Shown: in pieces, positions 52,072-61,619 of the stretch
Layout: each line of letters begins with the position of its first letter
Position numbering within the stretch: the stretch's first letter is position 1
Assembly (NCBI RefSeq): GCF_000520995.1
Contig: NZ_JACA01000003.1
Coordinates: forward strand, 124,001-188,000
Direction: 5' to 3'
Length of the DNA: 64,000 nt
From: Aquimarina macrocephali JAMB N27
GTDB lineage: Bacteria; Bacteroidota; Bacteroidia; Flavobacteriales; Flavobacteriaceae
Notes under the pieces: generated by a model
Told to the model about the DNA's origin: nothing
The model's database searches: none
The model's input: only the letters and a program-made list of their open reading frames with translations
Program-made: the position numbers and the translations under genes

Positions 52072-52839
52072 ATGAGAACTATGCTAACCCTGGCATTGAT
52101 ATTTTTATATATCAATATTGCCAATGCTCAATTTACTGATGCCCCATTTACCAATTCAACATTTACGAATTCTAGTCAGATAGAATTTAAACCAGAGAAA
52201 ACTTTATTTAGTAAAAGAATCATACCCGTAGCGTTAATTGCTACTGGTATTCTTTTATCTACAACCAGCTTTGAGAAATCATTTCAGAAAGATCTTAGAA
52301 ATATGGTCGGTGATGATTTTTATTTTGGCATGGATGATTACACCAGGTATGCTCCCGTTGTAGAAATGTATGCTGCCGATATTTTAGGAGCAAAGTCAAA
52401 AAGTCATTGGTTTGACCAAACCAAAAATCTTATTCTTTCATCTCTCATAAGTAATGGTGCATCTTCATTATTAAAGAGAGAGGTTCACAAATACAGACCG
52501 GGAGGTTCTACAAACGCTAATTCTTTTCCATCGGGACATACTACTACAGCATTTACTACAGCCACGGTATTATATGAAGAGTTTAAAAACACCAATCCTC
52601 TTTTAGCATATAGTGGTTACTTTTTTGCTATTACTACAGGAAGTTTAAGAATGCTTAATAATATGCATTACCTCTCTGATGTTTTGGTTGGAGCTGGTAT
52701 AGGAATATTGTCTGTAAAACTGGTATACCATTTTAATCATCTTATCTCCTGGAATCCTTTCAAAAAACTGGATGGAATAGCTTTTGCTCCACAATTCAGT
52801 GAAAAATCTGTAGGGTTTTATCTTTCGAGAACTTTCTAA
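52072..52839 (+). CDS. PAP2-family phosphatase, exported
   Basis: 255 residues from the ATG at 52072, which starts a signal peptide ending I-A-N-A-Q. The acid-phosphatase motifs are complete: K-x6-R-P (K-R-E-V-H-K-Y-R-P), P-S-G-H, and R-x5-H-x3-D (R-M-L-N-N-M-H-Y-L-S-D). Such enzymes dephosphorylate lipid phosphates (undecaprenyl pyrophosphate, lipid A) or other phosphomonoesters at the envelope. The start upstream at 52009 adds a non-signal stretch and is less likely. Confidence 0.9.
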   Translation: MRTMLTLALIFLYINIANAQFTDAPFTNSTFTNSSQIEFKPEKTLFSKRIIPVALIATGILLSTTSFEKSFQKDLRNMVGDDFYFGMDDYTRYAPVVEMYAADILGAKSKSHWFDQTKNLILSSLISNGASSLLKREVHKYRPGGSTNANSFPSGHTTTAFTTATVLYEEFKNTNPLLAYSGYFFAITTGSLRMLNNMHYLSDVLVGAGIGILSVKLVYHFNHLISWNPFKKLDGIAFAPQFSEKSVGFYLSRTF

Positions 52840-52991
52840 GATAAGAGAAGTTCTTATAAAAAATGTAAAGATTCTAAAAAAACAAATTCCACATTGTTTT
52901 AATAAGTCAAAGTAGTATATAAAATGTATCATTAGTATGCACTTTGGTCTTAATTATTACATCATACAATTATGGATGATCCACCCAACAA

Positions 52992-53033
52992 GGGGTAATA
53001 TCCCCTACTCAGAATCCGTGTTTTCCCTCTATT
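52992..53033. promoter_or_regulatory. GGGG-N6-CCCC element, copy 1
   Basis: AGGGGTAATATCCCC, then after 10 nt CCGT and a CCCTCTAT block. The same layout recurs at 63614-63652. It lies 70 bp before the small gene at 53104 and could be its upstream regulatory region. Confidence 0.45.
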
Positions 53034-53103
53034 TTGATAACACCTAATACACTACTTTTGAATAAACAAAACAGTCTAACTCATATTTCAAAATTTATAA
53101 ATA

Positions 53104-53439
53104 ATGATTGTTTCACACAAAGTAGAAAGTTATAGTCTTCAAATTGTTAGTAATTATGCTGGCGGTGGCGGTTACCAAATGGGGTTCGTATACCTTTATG
53201 GACAAAGTCAAGAATATGTAGGGCATTTAGCTATTATTAAAAACGAAAAGACATTGCCCGAAAATAAACAACATAGCAATGGTAGTATAGTACTCTATTT
53301 TCATGAAACAAAATTACAATCTATTCTTGAAACCCTTAGAAGTGAAAGTCCTGTATCAATTAAATTTAATACTAGTTCTAAATGGGGATCAATCGAAACA
53401 GGCAAAGAAACAGTAGGAAATGGGGAACTTGCTGCTTAG
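53104..53439 (+). CDS. Small protein of unknown function
   Basis: 111 residues with no signal peptide or membrane segment. It has a Gly-rich turn (N-Y-A-G-G-G-G-Y-Q-M-G-F-V-Y-L-Y), then L-A-I-I-K-N-E-K and a helix (K-L-Q-S-I-L-E-T-L-R). I recognise no family. It stands alone between two unusual noncoding elements: the GGGG/CCCC motif upstream and an inverted-repeat element that starts at its stop codon. Confidence 0.55.
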   Translation: MIVSHKVESYSLQIVSNYAGGGGYQMGFVYLYGQSQEYVGHLAIIKNEKTLPENKQHSNGSIVLYFHETKLQSILETLRSESPVSIKFNTSSKWGSIETGKETVGNGELAA

Positions 53440-53618
53440 TACCCAAAAGATCTGAAAAACAACAAAGTACCATTACTCTCAATTAACACATGGGCCAACC
53501 AGAAATGAGAGTTCTAAAAAATACAAATTGTGAAGAATGTAATTGGTTCACAATCTGGTGACAGTGGAAGTGTGTTAAATTAAATGGAATCTACAATTTT
53601 TCAGGTCTTTTGGATACT
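53438..53618. repeat. 180-bp element bounded by 22-bp inverted repeats (MITE-like or structured RNA)
   Basis: Arms at 53438-53459 and 53597-53618 pair over 22 positions with one C-A mismatch and one G-T wobble. Inside, ATTGTGAA (53527-53534) pairs with TTCACAAT (53547-53554), and ACTCTCA (53474) with TGAGAGT (53506). No ORF. It may be a miniature inverted-repeat element or a folded RNA. The arms begin inside the stop codon of the preceding gene. Confidence 0.5.
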
Positions 53619-53890
53619 TTATCTTCTAATAACGGATAGGTTCTTTTCTAAAAAAAATGTTATATATAAAACCATTCTATTTATTCCAATATAAATTTAG
53701 AGATACAATTTCTTAATCAATTGGTTATATTTACAAAAATCATTTTAATTTATAACTACAATACATCAAAGTGAGTTCTTTTGATGTTCTGTATTTTTAT
53801 AATATTTCATGATATATAATCAGTATTCTTAATGTAAACAGCATTAATATTCTGATATAGTAAATACAACCTAATCTTACACTCTGTAGA
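53619..53890. other. AT-rich intergenic region before the large sorted protein
   Basis: About 270 bp with no gene, RNA or repeat that I can see. It should contain the promoter of the gene at 53891. Confidence 0.5.
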
Positions 53891-56728
53891 ATGAAAACAC
53901 AAACTACAAACTACCGCATAATAACAATTATGTTAACTATAATTCTATGCGGATGGTTATTATATTATAATATAGAAACTACTAACACTAGAGAAGAACA
54001 TGAGGCATTTTTGAATAACACCTATCAAAAAGCACATGTAACACAAGGAGAGTTAAACAGTAAGAAGCCTGACAGACCAGATTTTGCTGCACTTCACGAA
54101 TATCTTACTACTCTAGATCCGACAACAAAAAATGTACCTAAAGAGCGTTTATTAAAATCATTTCAATTTACCAAAGCACAAGCACTTAAGAGTAAATTAT
54201 TACAAAAAAACAGTAGTGATCAAATACAATGGAAAAATATCCCTGCTAATATATCGGGTAGAATTCGAAAAATAGTCTTTGATCCTTCAGACGCAACACA
54301 TAAGAAAATATGGGGAGGATCGGTTACTGGTGGACTGTGGTATAATAATGATATTACAAATCCAGAATCTTCCTGGGAAAATGCATCTGGTTTTTTTGAA
54401 AATCTGGCTGTAGGTGCCATTACTTTTGATCCTGATAACAGTAATACGATGTATGTGGGAACGGGAGAATCTTATACAGCTGTAAATATTTATCGGGAAT
54501 CCTCTGGTCGTGGTACAGGTATATGGAAATCTGTTGATCATGGTGAAACCTGGCAGCTTTTACCATCAAGTACTGATTTTGCTTATGTAAACGGTATTCT
54601 GGTTAGAAATGAAGCTGGTACAAGTGTACTCTATGCTGCAGTTGCTTCGGGAACCTATAAAGGAGCTCCACATGGATCTAATAGTACCAATGGATTATAT
54701 CGATCAATAGATGGTGGTACTAACTGGGTACAAGTGCTTCCGAATATAGTAGGAGATACTACACCATATGCTCCATCAGACATACAAGAAGTTGATGGAG
54801 GAAAGCTTCTCGTCGGTACAATGCGAAATGTAGATGAAAATGGAGCCGGTGTTATACTTAGTTCTTTAAATGGAACTGATTGGACTATTGATGATTCTTT
54901 TGCAACAAGCAGATTTGATCCCTTAAGTGATCTTTACCCAGGTAGAATAAAATTTGCAGTTGCTCCTTCTAATCCAAAGAGAGTTTATGCTATTATAAGT
55001 GGAGGATTCAAATTCCCGTCGGGATTCATAAGAGATTCGAGTAGTTTTTGTATTCTTTTGCAATCTTTTGATGCTGGTAGCACTTGGTCAGAATTTGCAG
55101 GTCCGAGTAGAGATTTGGGCTGGGGAGCCTGGGGGTCGCTTACCTGGCATGCCATGGCTATAGGAGTAGATGCCAATGATGAAAACACGATCATGATTGG
55201 TGGCTTTAATAGTTTTAAATTAACAGGAACTGATACTGCTGATACTACAGATGCTAGTGCTTTACGATGGCAATCAGTTTCTTACTGGATAGCAAATCGT
55301 CATAAATTCCCAAAATATGTTCATGCAGATCAACATACTATTATATATAGACCAGGTTCTTCTGATGAAGTTCTTATTTCTACAGACGGAGGTGTATTCT
55401 ATTCAAATAATATGACCACTTCTAATGTAGCCGAATTTGATAACTTTTTAAATATATTTCCTTCCTTTTTTGATGTAAATAAAGGCTTAAATACTATTCA
55501 ATACTATACTGTTGGTATTCACCCGGGAAAAGGAATTGATATTTATTATGGAGGAACGCAGGATAATGGTACACTACGATATGATGGTAATCCTATTGAT
55601 GTGACCGATATGGTAAGTGGTGGAGATGGTGTATTTGCGTTTGTTGATAAAAACGAACCCCATATTAGGATAACTTCTGTATATCATAATCAATATTTTA
55701 TCAGCAGGGATGCTGGCGAAAATTTTACTTATTTTGGTTCATTGAGTGGTACTTTTATCAATGCAACAGATTACAACTCTCAAACCAATACAATTTTTGC
55801 AAACGCAATGGGGCTTGGTGGTGCAATTTCCTCAACAGATAATCAACATATTGATGAGTTATTAACAATTGAGATAAAAAGTGATACTATACTTTCAAAA
55901 TTTACACCGCTAAACACAGGATCGACTGTACCCTACTCTAGCGTAAAAGTATCGCCATATGACAAAACAAGAACTTCGACATTATTTATTGGTACTCAAT
56001 CTGGTAAATTATTTAAAGTAACAAACGCGCAGAGTGATACCCCTACAGCTATAGAGATCGGCAGTAATTCATTTCCTCCTGCCACTATATCCAGTATTGA
56101 TATCGGTGAAACAGAAGATGAAATTTTGATTACTTTTTCTAATTATGGCATTAGTTCTGTTTGGTATAGTGATAATGGTGGATCCTCGTGGATTGAAAAA
56201 GAAAATAACTTACCTGATATGCCTGTACGATGGGGATTATTCAATCCTTTTGATAGGTCTCAGGTACTATTAGCGACAGAAATTGGTGTGTGGGCTACAG
56301 ATGATATAAAATCAAGTGAAGTTGAATGGTTTCCCAAAAATGAAACCCTTGCTAATGTAAGAACAGATATGATTGCCATACGAGAATCAGATGCAAAAAT
56401 TGTAGCAGCTACTCATGGCCGAGGAATGTTTGAAGCAACGCTAAATGTAAAAGACAATCCAACTAGTCCTCCTATTGTAGAGAAGGAGATGTTTTCTATT
56501 TACCCTAATCCAACTCAAAACACATTTACAATTAGCTCAATACAAAAAAATATCATTGTATATCAAGGTGAAATTTTCACAGTTGGTGGTAGACTTGTAG
56601 AAAAATTTACATACACTTCTGGTGAGGAAGAGAATATTGACATTAGTCGTTATAGACCTGGGATTTATCTTATAAACATTGAAGGAAATGATGGTTCACA
56701 AATTGTAACTAAAATGGTAAAACAATAG
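53891..56728 (+). CDS. Secreted Asp-box beta-propeller protein with T9SS sorting domain
   Basis: 945 residues. An N-terminal signal or anchor (about 9-27) is followed by a Vps10/sialidase-type propeller with many Asp-box turns: S-V-D-H-G-E-T-W, S-I-D-G-G-T-N-W, S-F-D-A-G-S-T-W, S-T-D-G-G, S-R-D-A-G-E-N-F, S-D-N-G-G-S-S-W. The last 80 residues are a type IX secretion C-terminal domain (F-S-I-Y-P-N-P-T-Q-N ... G-I-Y-L-I-N-I, ending K-M-V-K-Q). It is exported to the cell surface or medium. Catalytic residues of sialidases are not evident; a binding or glycan-related role is possible. Confidence 0.9.
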   Translation: MKTQTTNYRIITIMLTIILCGWLLYYNIETTNTREEHEAFLNNTYQKAHVTQGELNSKKPDRPDFAALHEYLTTLDPTTKNVPKERLLKSFQFTKAQALKSKLLQKNSSDQIQWKNIPANISGRIRKIVFDPSDATHKKIWGGSVTGGLWYNNDITNPESSWENASGFFENLAVGAITFDPDNSNTMYVGTGESYTAVNIYRESSGRGTGIWKSVDHGETWQLLPSSTDFAYVNGILVRNEAGTSVLYAAVASGTYKGAPHGSNSTNGLYRSIDGGTNWVQVLPNIVGDTTPYAPSDIQEVDGGKLLVGTMRNVDENGAGVILSSLNGTDWTIDDSFATSRFDPLSDLYPGRIKFAVAPSNPKRVYAIISGGFKFPSGFIRDSSSFCILLQSFDAGSTWSEFAGPSRDLGWGAWGSLTWHAMAIGVDANDENTIMIGGFNSFKLTGTDTADTTDASALRWQSVSYWIANRHKFPKYVHADQHTIIYRPGSSDEVLISTDGGVFYSNNMTTSNVAEFDNFLNIFPSFFDVNKGLNTIQYYTVGIHPGKGIDIYYGGTQDNGTLRYDGNPIDVTDMVSGGDGVFAFVDKNEPHIRITSVYHNQYFISRDAGENFTYFGSLSGTFINATDYNSQTNTIFANAMGLGGAISSTDNQHIDELLTIEIKSDTILSKFTPLNTGSTVPYSSVKVSPYDKTRTSTLFIGTQSGKLFKVTNAQSDTPTAIEIGSNSFPPATISSIDIGETEDEILITFSNYGISSVWYSDNGGSSWIEKENNLPDMPVRWGLFNPFDRSQVLLATEIGVWATDDIKSSEVEWFPKNETLANVRTDMIAIRESDAKIVAATHGRGMFEATLNVKDNPTSPPIVEKEMFSIYPNPTQNTFTISSIQKNIIVYQGEIFTVGGRLVEKFTYTSGEEENIDISRYRPGIYLINIEGNDGSQIVTKMVKQ

Positions 56729-56806
56729 AATTGATTTTTACAGTAACGGGTATCGCATTGGTTCTTATTTCATTATCCTCTTCTATCCTTTTTTCATGAA
56801 AACAAA

Positions 56807-56840
56807 AAAACGGAGTAAGTACTTAAACTTACTCCGTTTT
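56807..56840 (+). terminator. Terminator after the sorted propeller gene
   Basis: A 13-bp perfect stem (AAAACGGAGTAAG / CTTACTCCGTTTT) with an 8-nt loop, about 78 bp past the stop. Confidence 0.85.
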
Positions 56841-57123
56841 CAAAAATGGTTTACGTTTAGTTATATAAAATGCAATTATAACTAAGCAACAAATATAGTT
56901 TTTTATCAGGGAATCATATAAAAAATACGGCCTAAGAAAGAAATAGCAAGTGTAACTAACCTTTATTATATAGGCTATAAACACATTACATCAGCATATA
57001 TTTCTATATTTCATCGAGCAAGAGGTGTTGTTGAGAGAAAATAATAGCCCAATACCCATAATTTAACGATATTACGATCCATTTTATCCTGTTTGGGATA
57101 TACTTAAATGCATCTACATTACT
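56841..57123. other. Upstream region of the LytS/LytTR operon
   Basis: No gene. It contains the direct-repeat site at 57011-57035. The remainder is AT-rich. Confidence 0.5.
57011..57035 (+). promoter_or_regulatory. Direct-repeat site, copy 1 (TCATCGAG / TTGTTGAG)
   Basis: Two copies of TYRTYGAG, 17 bp from start to start, 89 bp before the histidine-kinase gene. The same pair with the same 17-bp spacing lies at 62734-62758. LytTR regulators bind direct repeats, so this is a candidate target of the regulator at 58158. Confidence 0.5.
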
Positions 57124-58161
57124 ATGACAACTTCTATATTTTTTAAAAATCGAACCTTAAAACATATCGTTTTTTGGATTCTTTATTTATTGATTTGGAT
57201 ATTGATGGATGTAATGTATGGTGCTTCTTTGATAAAAGCTTCTTATAAGTACCTGGGTTGTTTATTAGAAATTCCATTTTATTATATACATATGTATTAC
57301 TTGTGGCCTAAGTATATTAGCACCAAACGCTATGCATATTATTTTCTGGCTTTCATTCCTCTTCTTATTATAAACTCATTACTTGTAAAACTTTTTCAAT
57401 ATTACTTTATCTATCCGGTTTTATTAGACATACCAAAACTTCCTTCTGATTATTTTTCTTTTCCCAGAATACTAGATTTTGCAAGAGCAATATTATTATG
57501 GTTTGGTCCTCCTACTGCTATTAAGATTTTACAGGATTACTACGAAAATAAGATCAACTTAGAAAAAATAAAAAAAGAACAAAAGATCAGTGAATTGAAT
57601 TTTCTGAGATCACAAATGAATCCTCATTTCCTTTTTAATACATTAAACAATCTGTATTCATTATCATTAAAAGGTTCAAAAAAAACTCCAGAAGCCCTAT
57701 TACAGCTATCAAACCTATTATCATATACCATATATGAGGGCAGTGAAGACAAAATTTCTTTAGAAAAGGAGATACATCACTTGCATGATTATATTGAATT
57801 AGAGAAGTTACGTTTTGGAAATCGTTTGAATCTACAGATGGAAATCTCTGGTAATTTTAGCGGTGTGATGATCACTCCTCTTATCTTAATTCCTATAGTC
57901 GAAAATGCTTTTAAACATTGCTCTTTGAATGAAAGAGGAGATGTAGATATACAAATAAAAATAGCGGTTACTAATGATGAATTACATATCAGCACTATCA
58001 ATCCTGTAGGAAACTCTGTAAAAGAAAGTAATAAAAACGGAATAGGTGTTCAAAATTTATCTAAAAGATTACAGATTATTTACCCTCAAAAACATACCTT
58101 TAGGTTAGAAGAACGTGCGCATAAGTTTTATGTCGACCTAAGTATACAATTAGAAAATTGA
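57124..58161 (+). CDS. LytS-family sensor histidine kinase
   Basis: 345 residues. Four transmembrane segments in the first 140 residues lead to a His_kinase domain with the phosphoacceptor motif Q-M-N-P-H-F-L-F-N-T-L-N-N-L, and a HATPase end (P-I-V-E-N-A-F-K-H-C, G-I-G-V-Q-N-L). No extracellular sensor domain is present. Its stop overlaps the response-regulator start by 4 bp. Confidence 0.94.
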   Translation: MTTSIFFKNRTLKHIVFWILYLLIWILMDVMYGASLIKASYKYLGCLLEIPFYYIHMYYLWPKYISTKRYAYYFLAFIPLLIINSLLVKLFQYYFIYPVLLDIPKLPSDYFSFPRILDFARAILLWFGPPTAIKILQDYYENKINLEKIKKEQKISELNFLRSQMNPHFLFNTLNNLYSLSLKGSKKTPEALLQLSNLLSYTIYEGSEDKISLEKEIHHLHDYIELEKLRFGNRLNLQMEISGNFSGVMITPLILIPIVENAFKHCSLNERGDVDIQIKIAVTNDELHISTINPVGNSVKESNKNGIGVQNLSKRLQIIYPQKHTFRLEERAHKFYVDLSIQLEN

Positions 58162-58877
58162 TGAGTACTATAAAATGTATTATTGTAGATGATGAGCCAT
58201 TAGCTCAGGATGTTATTTCTGATTACATCAGCAGGTTAGATTTTTTATCCGAAGTTGGAAAATTTGATGATGCTTTATCTGCTATTGAATTTTTGAATAC
58301 CGAAACAATCGATCTTATTTTTCTAGATATACAAATGCCTATGCTAAATGGGATCAATTTTTTAAAAGCTGTCTCTTCTCCTCCTAAGGTTATTTTTACA
58401 ACAGCACATCGTCATTATGCTGTTGACGGCTTTGAGCTTAATGCTGTTGATTATCTAATAAAACCAATTCCCTTTTATCGCTTTGTACAAGCTATTGAAA
58501 AAATAAGAGCACATACAGATCAACCCATAAAAATTCCAGAAACTTCTCCTGGCGCTGCTTTTTTTAAGGTAGATAACAAAAAAATAAAGGTGTATTATAC
58601 TGATATTCTTCTAATTGAAAGCTTAAAAGATTATATTAAAGTAGTACTAAAAGACAGGTTTTTTGTTACTTATCAAACCCTTTCGGGAATGTTAGAACTA
58701 TTACCATCGTCTCAGTTTGTACAGGTTCACAAATCTTTTATAGTAAACTTTCACTATATAAGTGTTATACAAGGAAATGTATTAGAAATAAATGATCATA
58801 CCATCCCGATGGGAAGAAGTTATAGAGATCAGGCTTTGGAAAAAATATACCTGACCGGAAAAAAGGTTTGGAAATAA
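58158..58877 (+). CDS. LytTR-family response regulator
   Basis: 239 residues. The receiver domain (1-120) has D-D-E at the start, the phosphoacceptor in L-D-I-Q-M-P, and K-P-I near its end. A LytTR DNA-binding domain follows (about 140-239; I-L-L-I-E-S-L-K-D-Y-I-K-V, F-V-Q-V-H-K-S-F-I-V-N, M-G-R-S-Y-R). It pairs with the upstream kinase. The genes it controls are unknown; the 17-bp-spaced repeats at 57011 and 62734 are candidate sites. Confidence 0.95.
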   Translation: MMSTIKCIIVDDEPLAQDVISDYISRLDFLSEVGKFDDALSAIEFLNTETIDLIFLDIQMPMLNGINFLKAVSSPPKVIFTTAHRHYAVDGFELNAVDYLIKPIPFYRFVQAIEKIRAHTDQPIKIPETSPGAAFFKVDNKKIKVYYTDILLIESLKDYIKVVLKDRFFVTYQTLSGMLELLPSSQFVQVHKSFIVNFHYISVIQGNVLEINDHTIPMGRSYRDQALEKIYLTGKKVWK

Positions 58878-58908
58878 ACCTGTCATCTACTACAAATAGT
58901 ACATATGA

Positions 58909-60228
58909 TCACATTTTATCTTTAAAATTGCTTAAGTTCTTCTGGTACAATTTTACTTGTTTATCTTTTCTATGTTTTGCAATAGCTACGGCGGCTTCAT
59001 AATGTTTTAATGCCAATTTATTTTGCCCATTTTGTGCTAAAACTTCAGCATAGCTATCTTGTGCATTCGGAGAATCAGGAAAAAGTATTGATCCTGCTCT
59101 TAGGATTACCAAAGCAGCTTTTATATTCTTTTCCAAATAATTATATCCCATATCATTAACCATAAAACTCTCCATATGTCCTCTTTTCAATATCAATTGT
59201 AGAAGTTCACAAACAGTTTTTTCGTCTTGTTCTGTATACTCTGTTTTTTCCAAAACCTTTTCTAGCTGTTTAAAAGGTTTTTCTCTATATTTTGATGCAC
59301 TTACCGCGGCTATTTTCTTGGCCTTTTCAAGCGCATCATCGGCAGAAGACTTAACATCGGGTATCACTCCAACACCTTCCCAATTTGTATTTGTTACAGG
59401 GTTGATTGATCGTGCAATTGGAACAATAAGCCTATATCCCAATGGTAATCTCATGAAATTTACAGGATGTGCGCCGCCACCGGTGTTCTCTCCTATAATT
59501 GTAGCCCTTTTTCTCGCTTGTAGGTCGTATGCAAAAGCTTCGGATGCAGAAAAGGTTCTGCCATTGGTTAATATAAATAAAGGAACATCCAGCCTTTGCA
59601 TACCTTTTACGGGTACTGTACTATAGTTTTCCATACTATCTGTTCTTCTTGTGTATACACTAGTTAATGGTAGGTTTTCAGGAAAAAAATAACTACTTAA
59701 ATTAACTCCAACAGGGCCATTACCTCCCCCATTCCCTCTTAAATCTATAATTATAGCATCAGCAGTTGACAAATATTTCATTAGAGGATCTACTTTTATA
59801 GTGTCTTCTACCCTAAATCCTTTTAGGTGAACATACCCCACATTTCCTTCAAAAAAATTAACTTCTCCAAATCCTCCCATACGAAAACGCTCTATGTTTT
59901 GCAGATGCATAGGAATGAAACCTAAAGGATTACTCGGTCTACTATTTCGAGGTCTTGGAGGAGCAATATTTAGATGTTTATCATTTGTGATTTTTTGCAT
60001 CTCTTTTGTCAATGCTCTTGCAAAATCTTCTGGCTTTTTAAAAGTATCAAAATACTTCTCTTCCATTAATTTATCCAGATGTTTATTTACCTCCTGTGCC
60101 TTATCCAGAAAAACATAGTTTTTGATCATTAACCCTTCTATTCTTTTTATAACATCATTATTTGATTGTGCTAAAAGAAGCATTGGTGTTAAGGCAATCA
60201 GGATAAATATTGATATTTTATTTTTCAT
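58909..60228 (-). CDS. S41-family periplasmic peptidase
   Basis: 439 residues with a signal peptide ending L-L-L-A-Q. The S41 core (about 75-300) has I-I-D-L-R-G-N-G-G-G, the catalytic-serine segment G-R-T-F-S-A-S-E-A-F-A, and I-G-E-N-T-G-G-G. No PDZ domain is clear. The C-terminal 130 residues are helical and TPR-like (A-L-K-H-Y-E-A-A-V-A-I-A-K). It is the last gene of a three-gene minus-strand run and converges on the LytTR pair. Confidence 0.9.
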   Translation of the reverse strand: MKNKISIFILIALTPMLLLAQSNNDVIKRIEGLMIKNYVFLDKAQEVNKHLDKLMEEKYFDTFKKPEDFARALTKEMQKITNDKHLNIAPPRPRNSRPSNPLGFIPMHLQNIERFRMGGFGEVNFFEGNVGYVHLKGFRVEDTIKVDPLMKYLSTADAIIIDLRGNGGGNGPVGVNLSSYFFPENLPLTSVYTRRTDSMENYSTVPVKGMQRLDVPLFILTNGRTFSASEAFAYDLQARKRATIIGENTGGGAHPVNFMRLPLGYRLIVPIARSINPVTNTNWEGVGVIPDVKSSADDALEKAKKIAAVSASKYREKPFKQLEKVLEKTEYTEQDEKTVCELLQLILKRGHMESFMVNDMGYNYLEKNIKAALVILRAGSILFPDSPNAQDSYAEVLAQNGQNKLALKHYEAAVAIAKHRKDKQVKLYQKNLSNFKDKM

Positions 60229-60276
60229 TATTTTAATCTGTATTATAATGTACCGTAGGTATGATTTTTATTTATT

Positions 60277-61569
60277 TTAATTTGGATATCGATCTACATT
60301 CTTATACTGCCAAAGTAAATTTATGATTTGCCATTGGTTATTTGTTTTTACTAGATGTAAATACTCTACCCAATTGTCTGAAATCAATTTAACAGTAGCA
60401 ATACGGTTATAGATATCTAGTATTTTTATTTCATTACTTGGTTTAGGCGGAAACTTGGTTCCAGACTTATTCCATGATTTTGCAAACTCTATCATCTGTT
60501 CATAACTGGTTTCTCTAATCACTTCTTTTTGTTTTTCTCGGTCAAAACCCATCGTTCTCTTTGCTAAATCTTCATGAAACACTTCTTTCATAAGATCAGG
60601 TTTTAATTCTTGTAGTGCTATTAAATACCCTAACGCTCTTTCCTTGATCTCTATAGTATCTTTTTTACTTACCGCACTAGCCATTCTTACATGAGTAACA
60701 GAAGGAAAATCTCGCTCGTGCGTCAGTTCATTATTTTCGTCAAACATTGCTCCTTTTATGAGGTATCCCTTGTCATCAAATTCTTGGCTGTTCGCTGCAA
60801 AATTCCACTGATTTTTAGTTAATTCTCCTTTTGCATTGTGATAAGAATATCTAATATGGTTTCCATTTTTATCATAAGTATCTTCATAAGAGGCCACTCC
60901 TATTGAGTTTTCTTGAACTTCTAACTTCTCATTAAGATTATAATTAGCTTTTGGAGACCCGTCTTTTCTATATAAAATTCCTGTTATCCCAAATTCAAAA
61001 TATGGTGAAATATTAACAGGAGTATTTTGTAAATCATATCTCTTTTCAACTATTAATTTTTTGTTTTTTGACCACCTATAATTCGCAATTTTCCAATTAG
61101 ATTCCATAGGGTCACCATTCAGATCATAGAAATCCAGCGCATTTATAAATCCTTTTTTATCATATTGATATACTTCTTTATACACTTCGCGATCATTGAT
61201 CATTCGATTTCCTTTCTTATCAAAAAAAACACGGGTCTCTACCCCATTAGTGTAATCAAAAACTGTTCTATAGGCCCCTATTGTTGCTAAGGGGTGTTTT
61301 CGCTGATCATGATAGTGATAGTTAATAATCTCTGTCAACTGTTTTTTTTCATTATACTTAAACACATAATGAGAAGTACGTTGAGCTTCTTGATGATTTA
61401 TTTCATGAATTCCTTTTATCTTTACATGTGGCGATACATGATTATACCTCATGTGTCTAAAATATTGTTCTGTAACAGCGTGCTGAGCATTAGATTTAGG
61501 AAAGTGCAATACTGCTAATAGCAAAAATGAAGTTATTAAAAGGAGGTTGTTTTTCAGTATGTTTTTCAT
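60277..61569 (-). CDS. Secreted protein with NTF2-like C-terminal domain
   Basis: About 430 residues from the ATG at 61569, which begins a signal peptide ending K-S-N-A-Q; an upstream start would add 18 residues before it. The first 290 residues contain repeated Y-x-Y-D/N-x-K-G segments (Y-Q-Y-D-K-K-G-F, Y-D-K-N-G-N-H-I-R-Y, F-D-D-K-G-Y-L) similar to RHS/YwqK-like repeats. The last 120 resemble an NTF2/lumazine-binding-like fold (W-V-E-Y-L-H-L-V-K-T-N-N-Q-W-Q-I-I-N-L-L-W). Function unknown. Confidence 0.75.
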   Translation of the reverse strand: MKNILKNNLLLITSFLLLAVLHFPKSNAQHAVTEQYFRHMRYNHVSPHVKIKGIHEINHQEAQRTSHYVFKYNEKKQLTEIINYHYHDQRKHPLATIGAYRTVFDYTNGVETRVFFDKKGNRMINDREVYKEVYQYDKKGFINALDFYDLNGDPMESNWKIANYRWSKNKKLIVEKRYDLQNTPVNISPYFEFGITGILYRKDGSPKANYNLNEKLEVQENSIGVASYEDTYDKNGNHIRYSYHNAKGELTKNQWNFAANSQEFDDKGYLIKGAMFDENNELTHERDFPSVTHVRMASAVSKKDTIEIKERALGYLIALQELKPDLMKEVFHEDLAKRTMGFDREKQKEVIRETSYEQMIEFAKSWNKSGTKFPPKPSNEIKILDIYNRIATVKLISDNWVEYLHLVKTNNQWQIINLLWQYKNVDRYPN

Positions 61570-61619
61570 AAATATATTTTTTAGTGTTTCTATATATTGA
61601 CACTTCTTAATTTGTTCGA

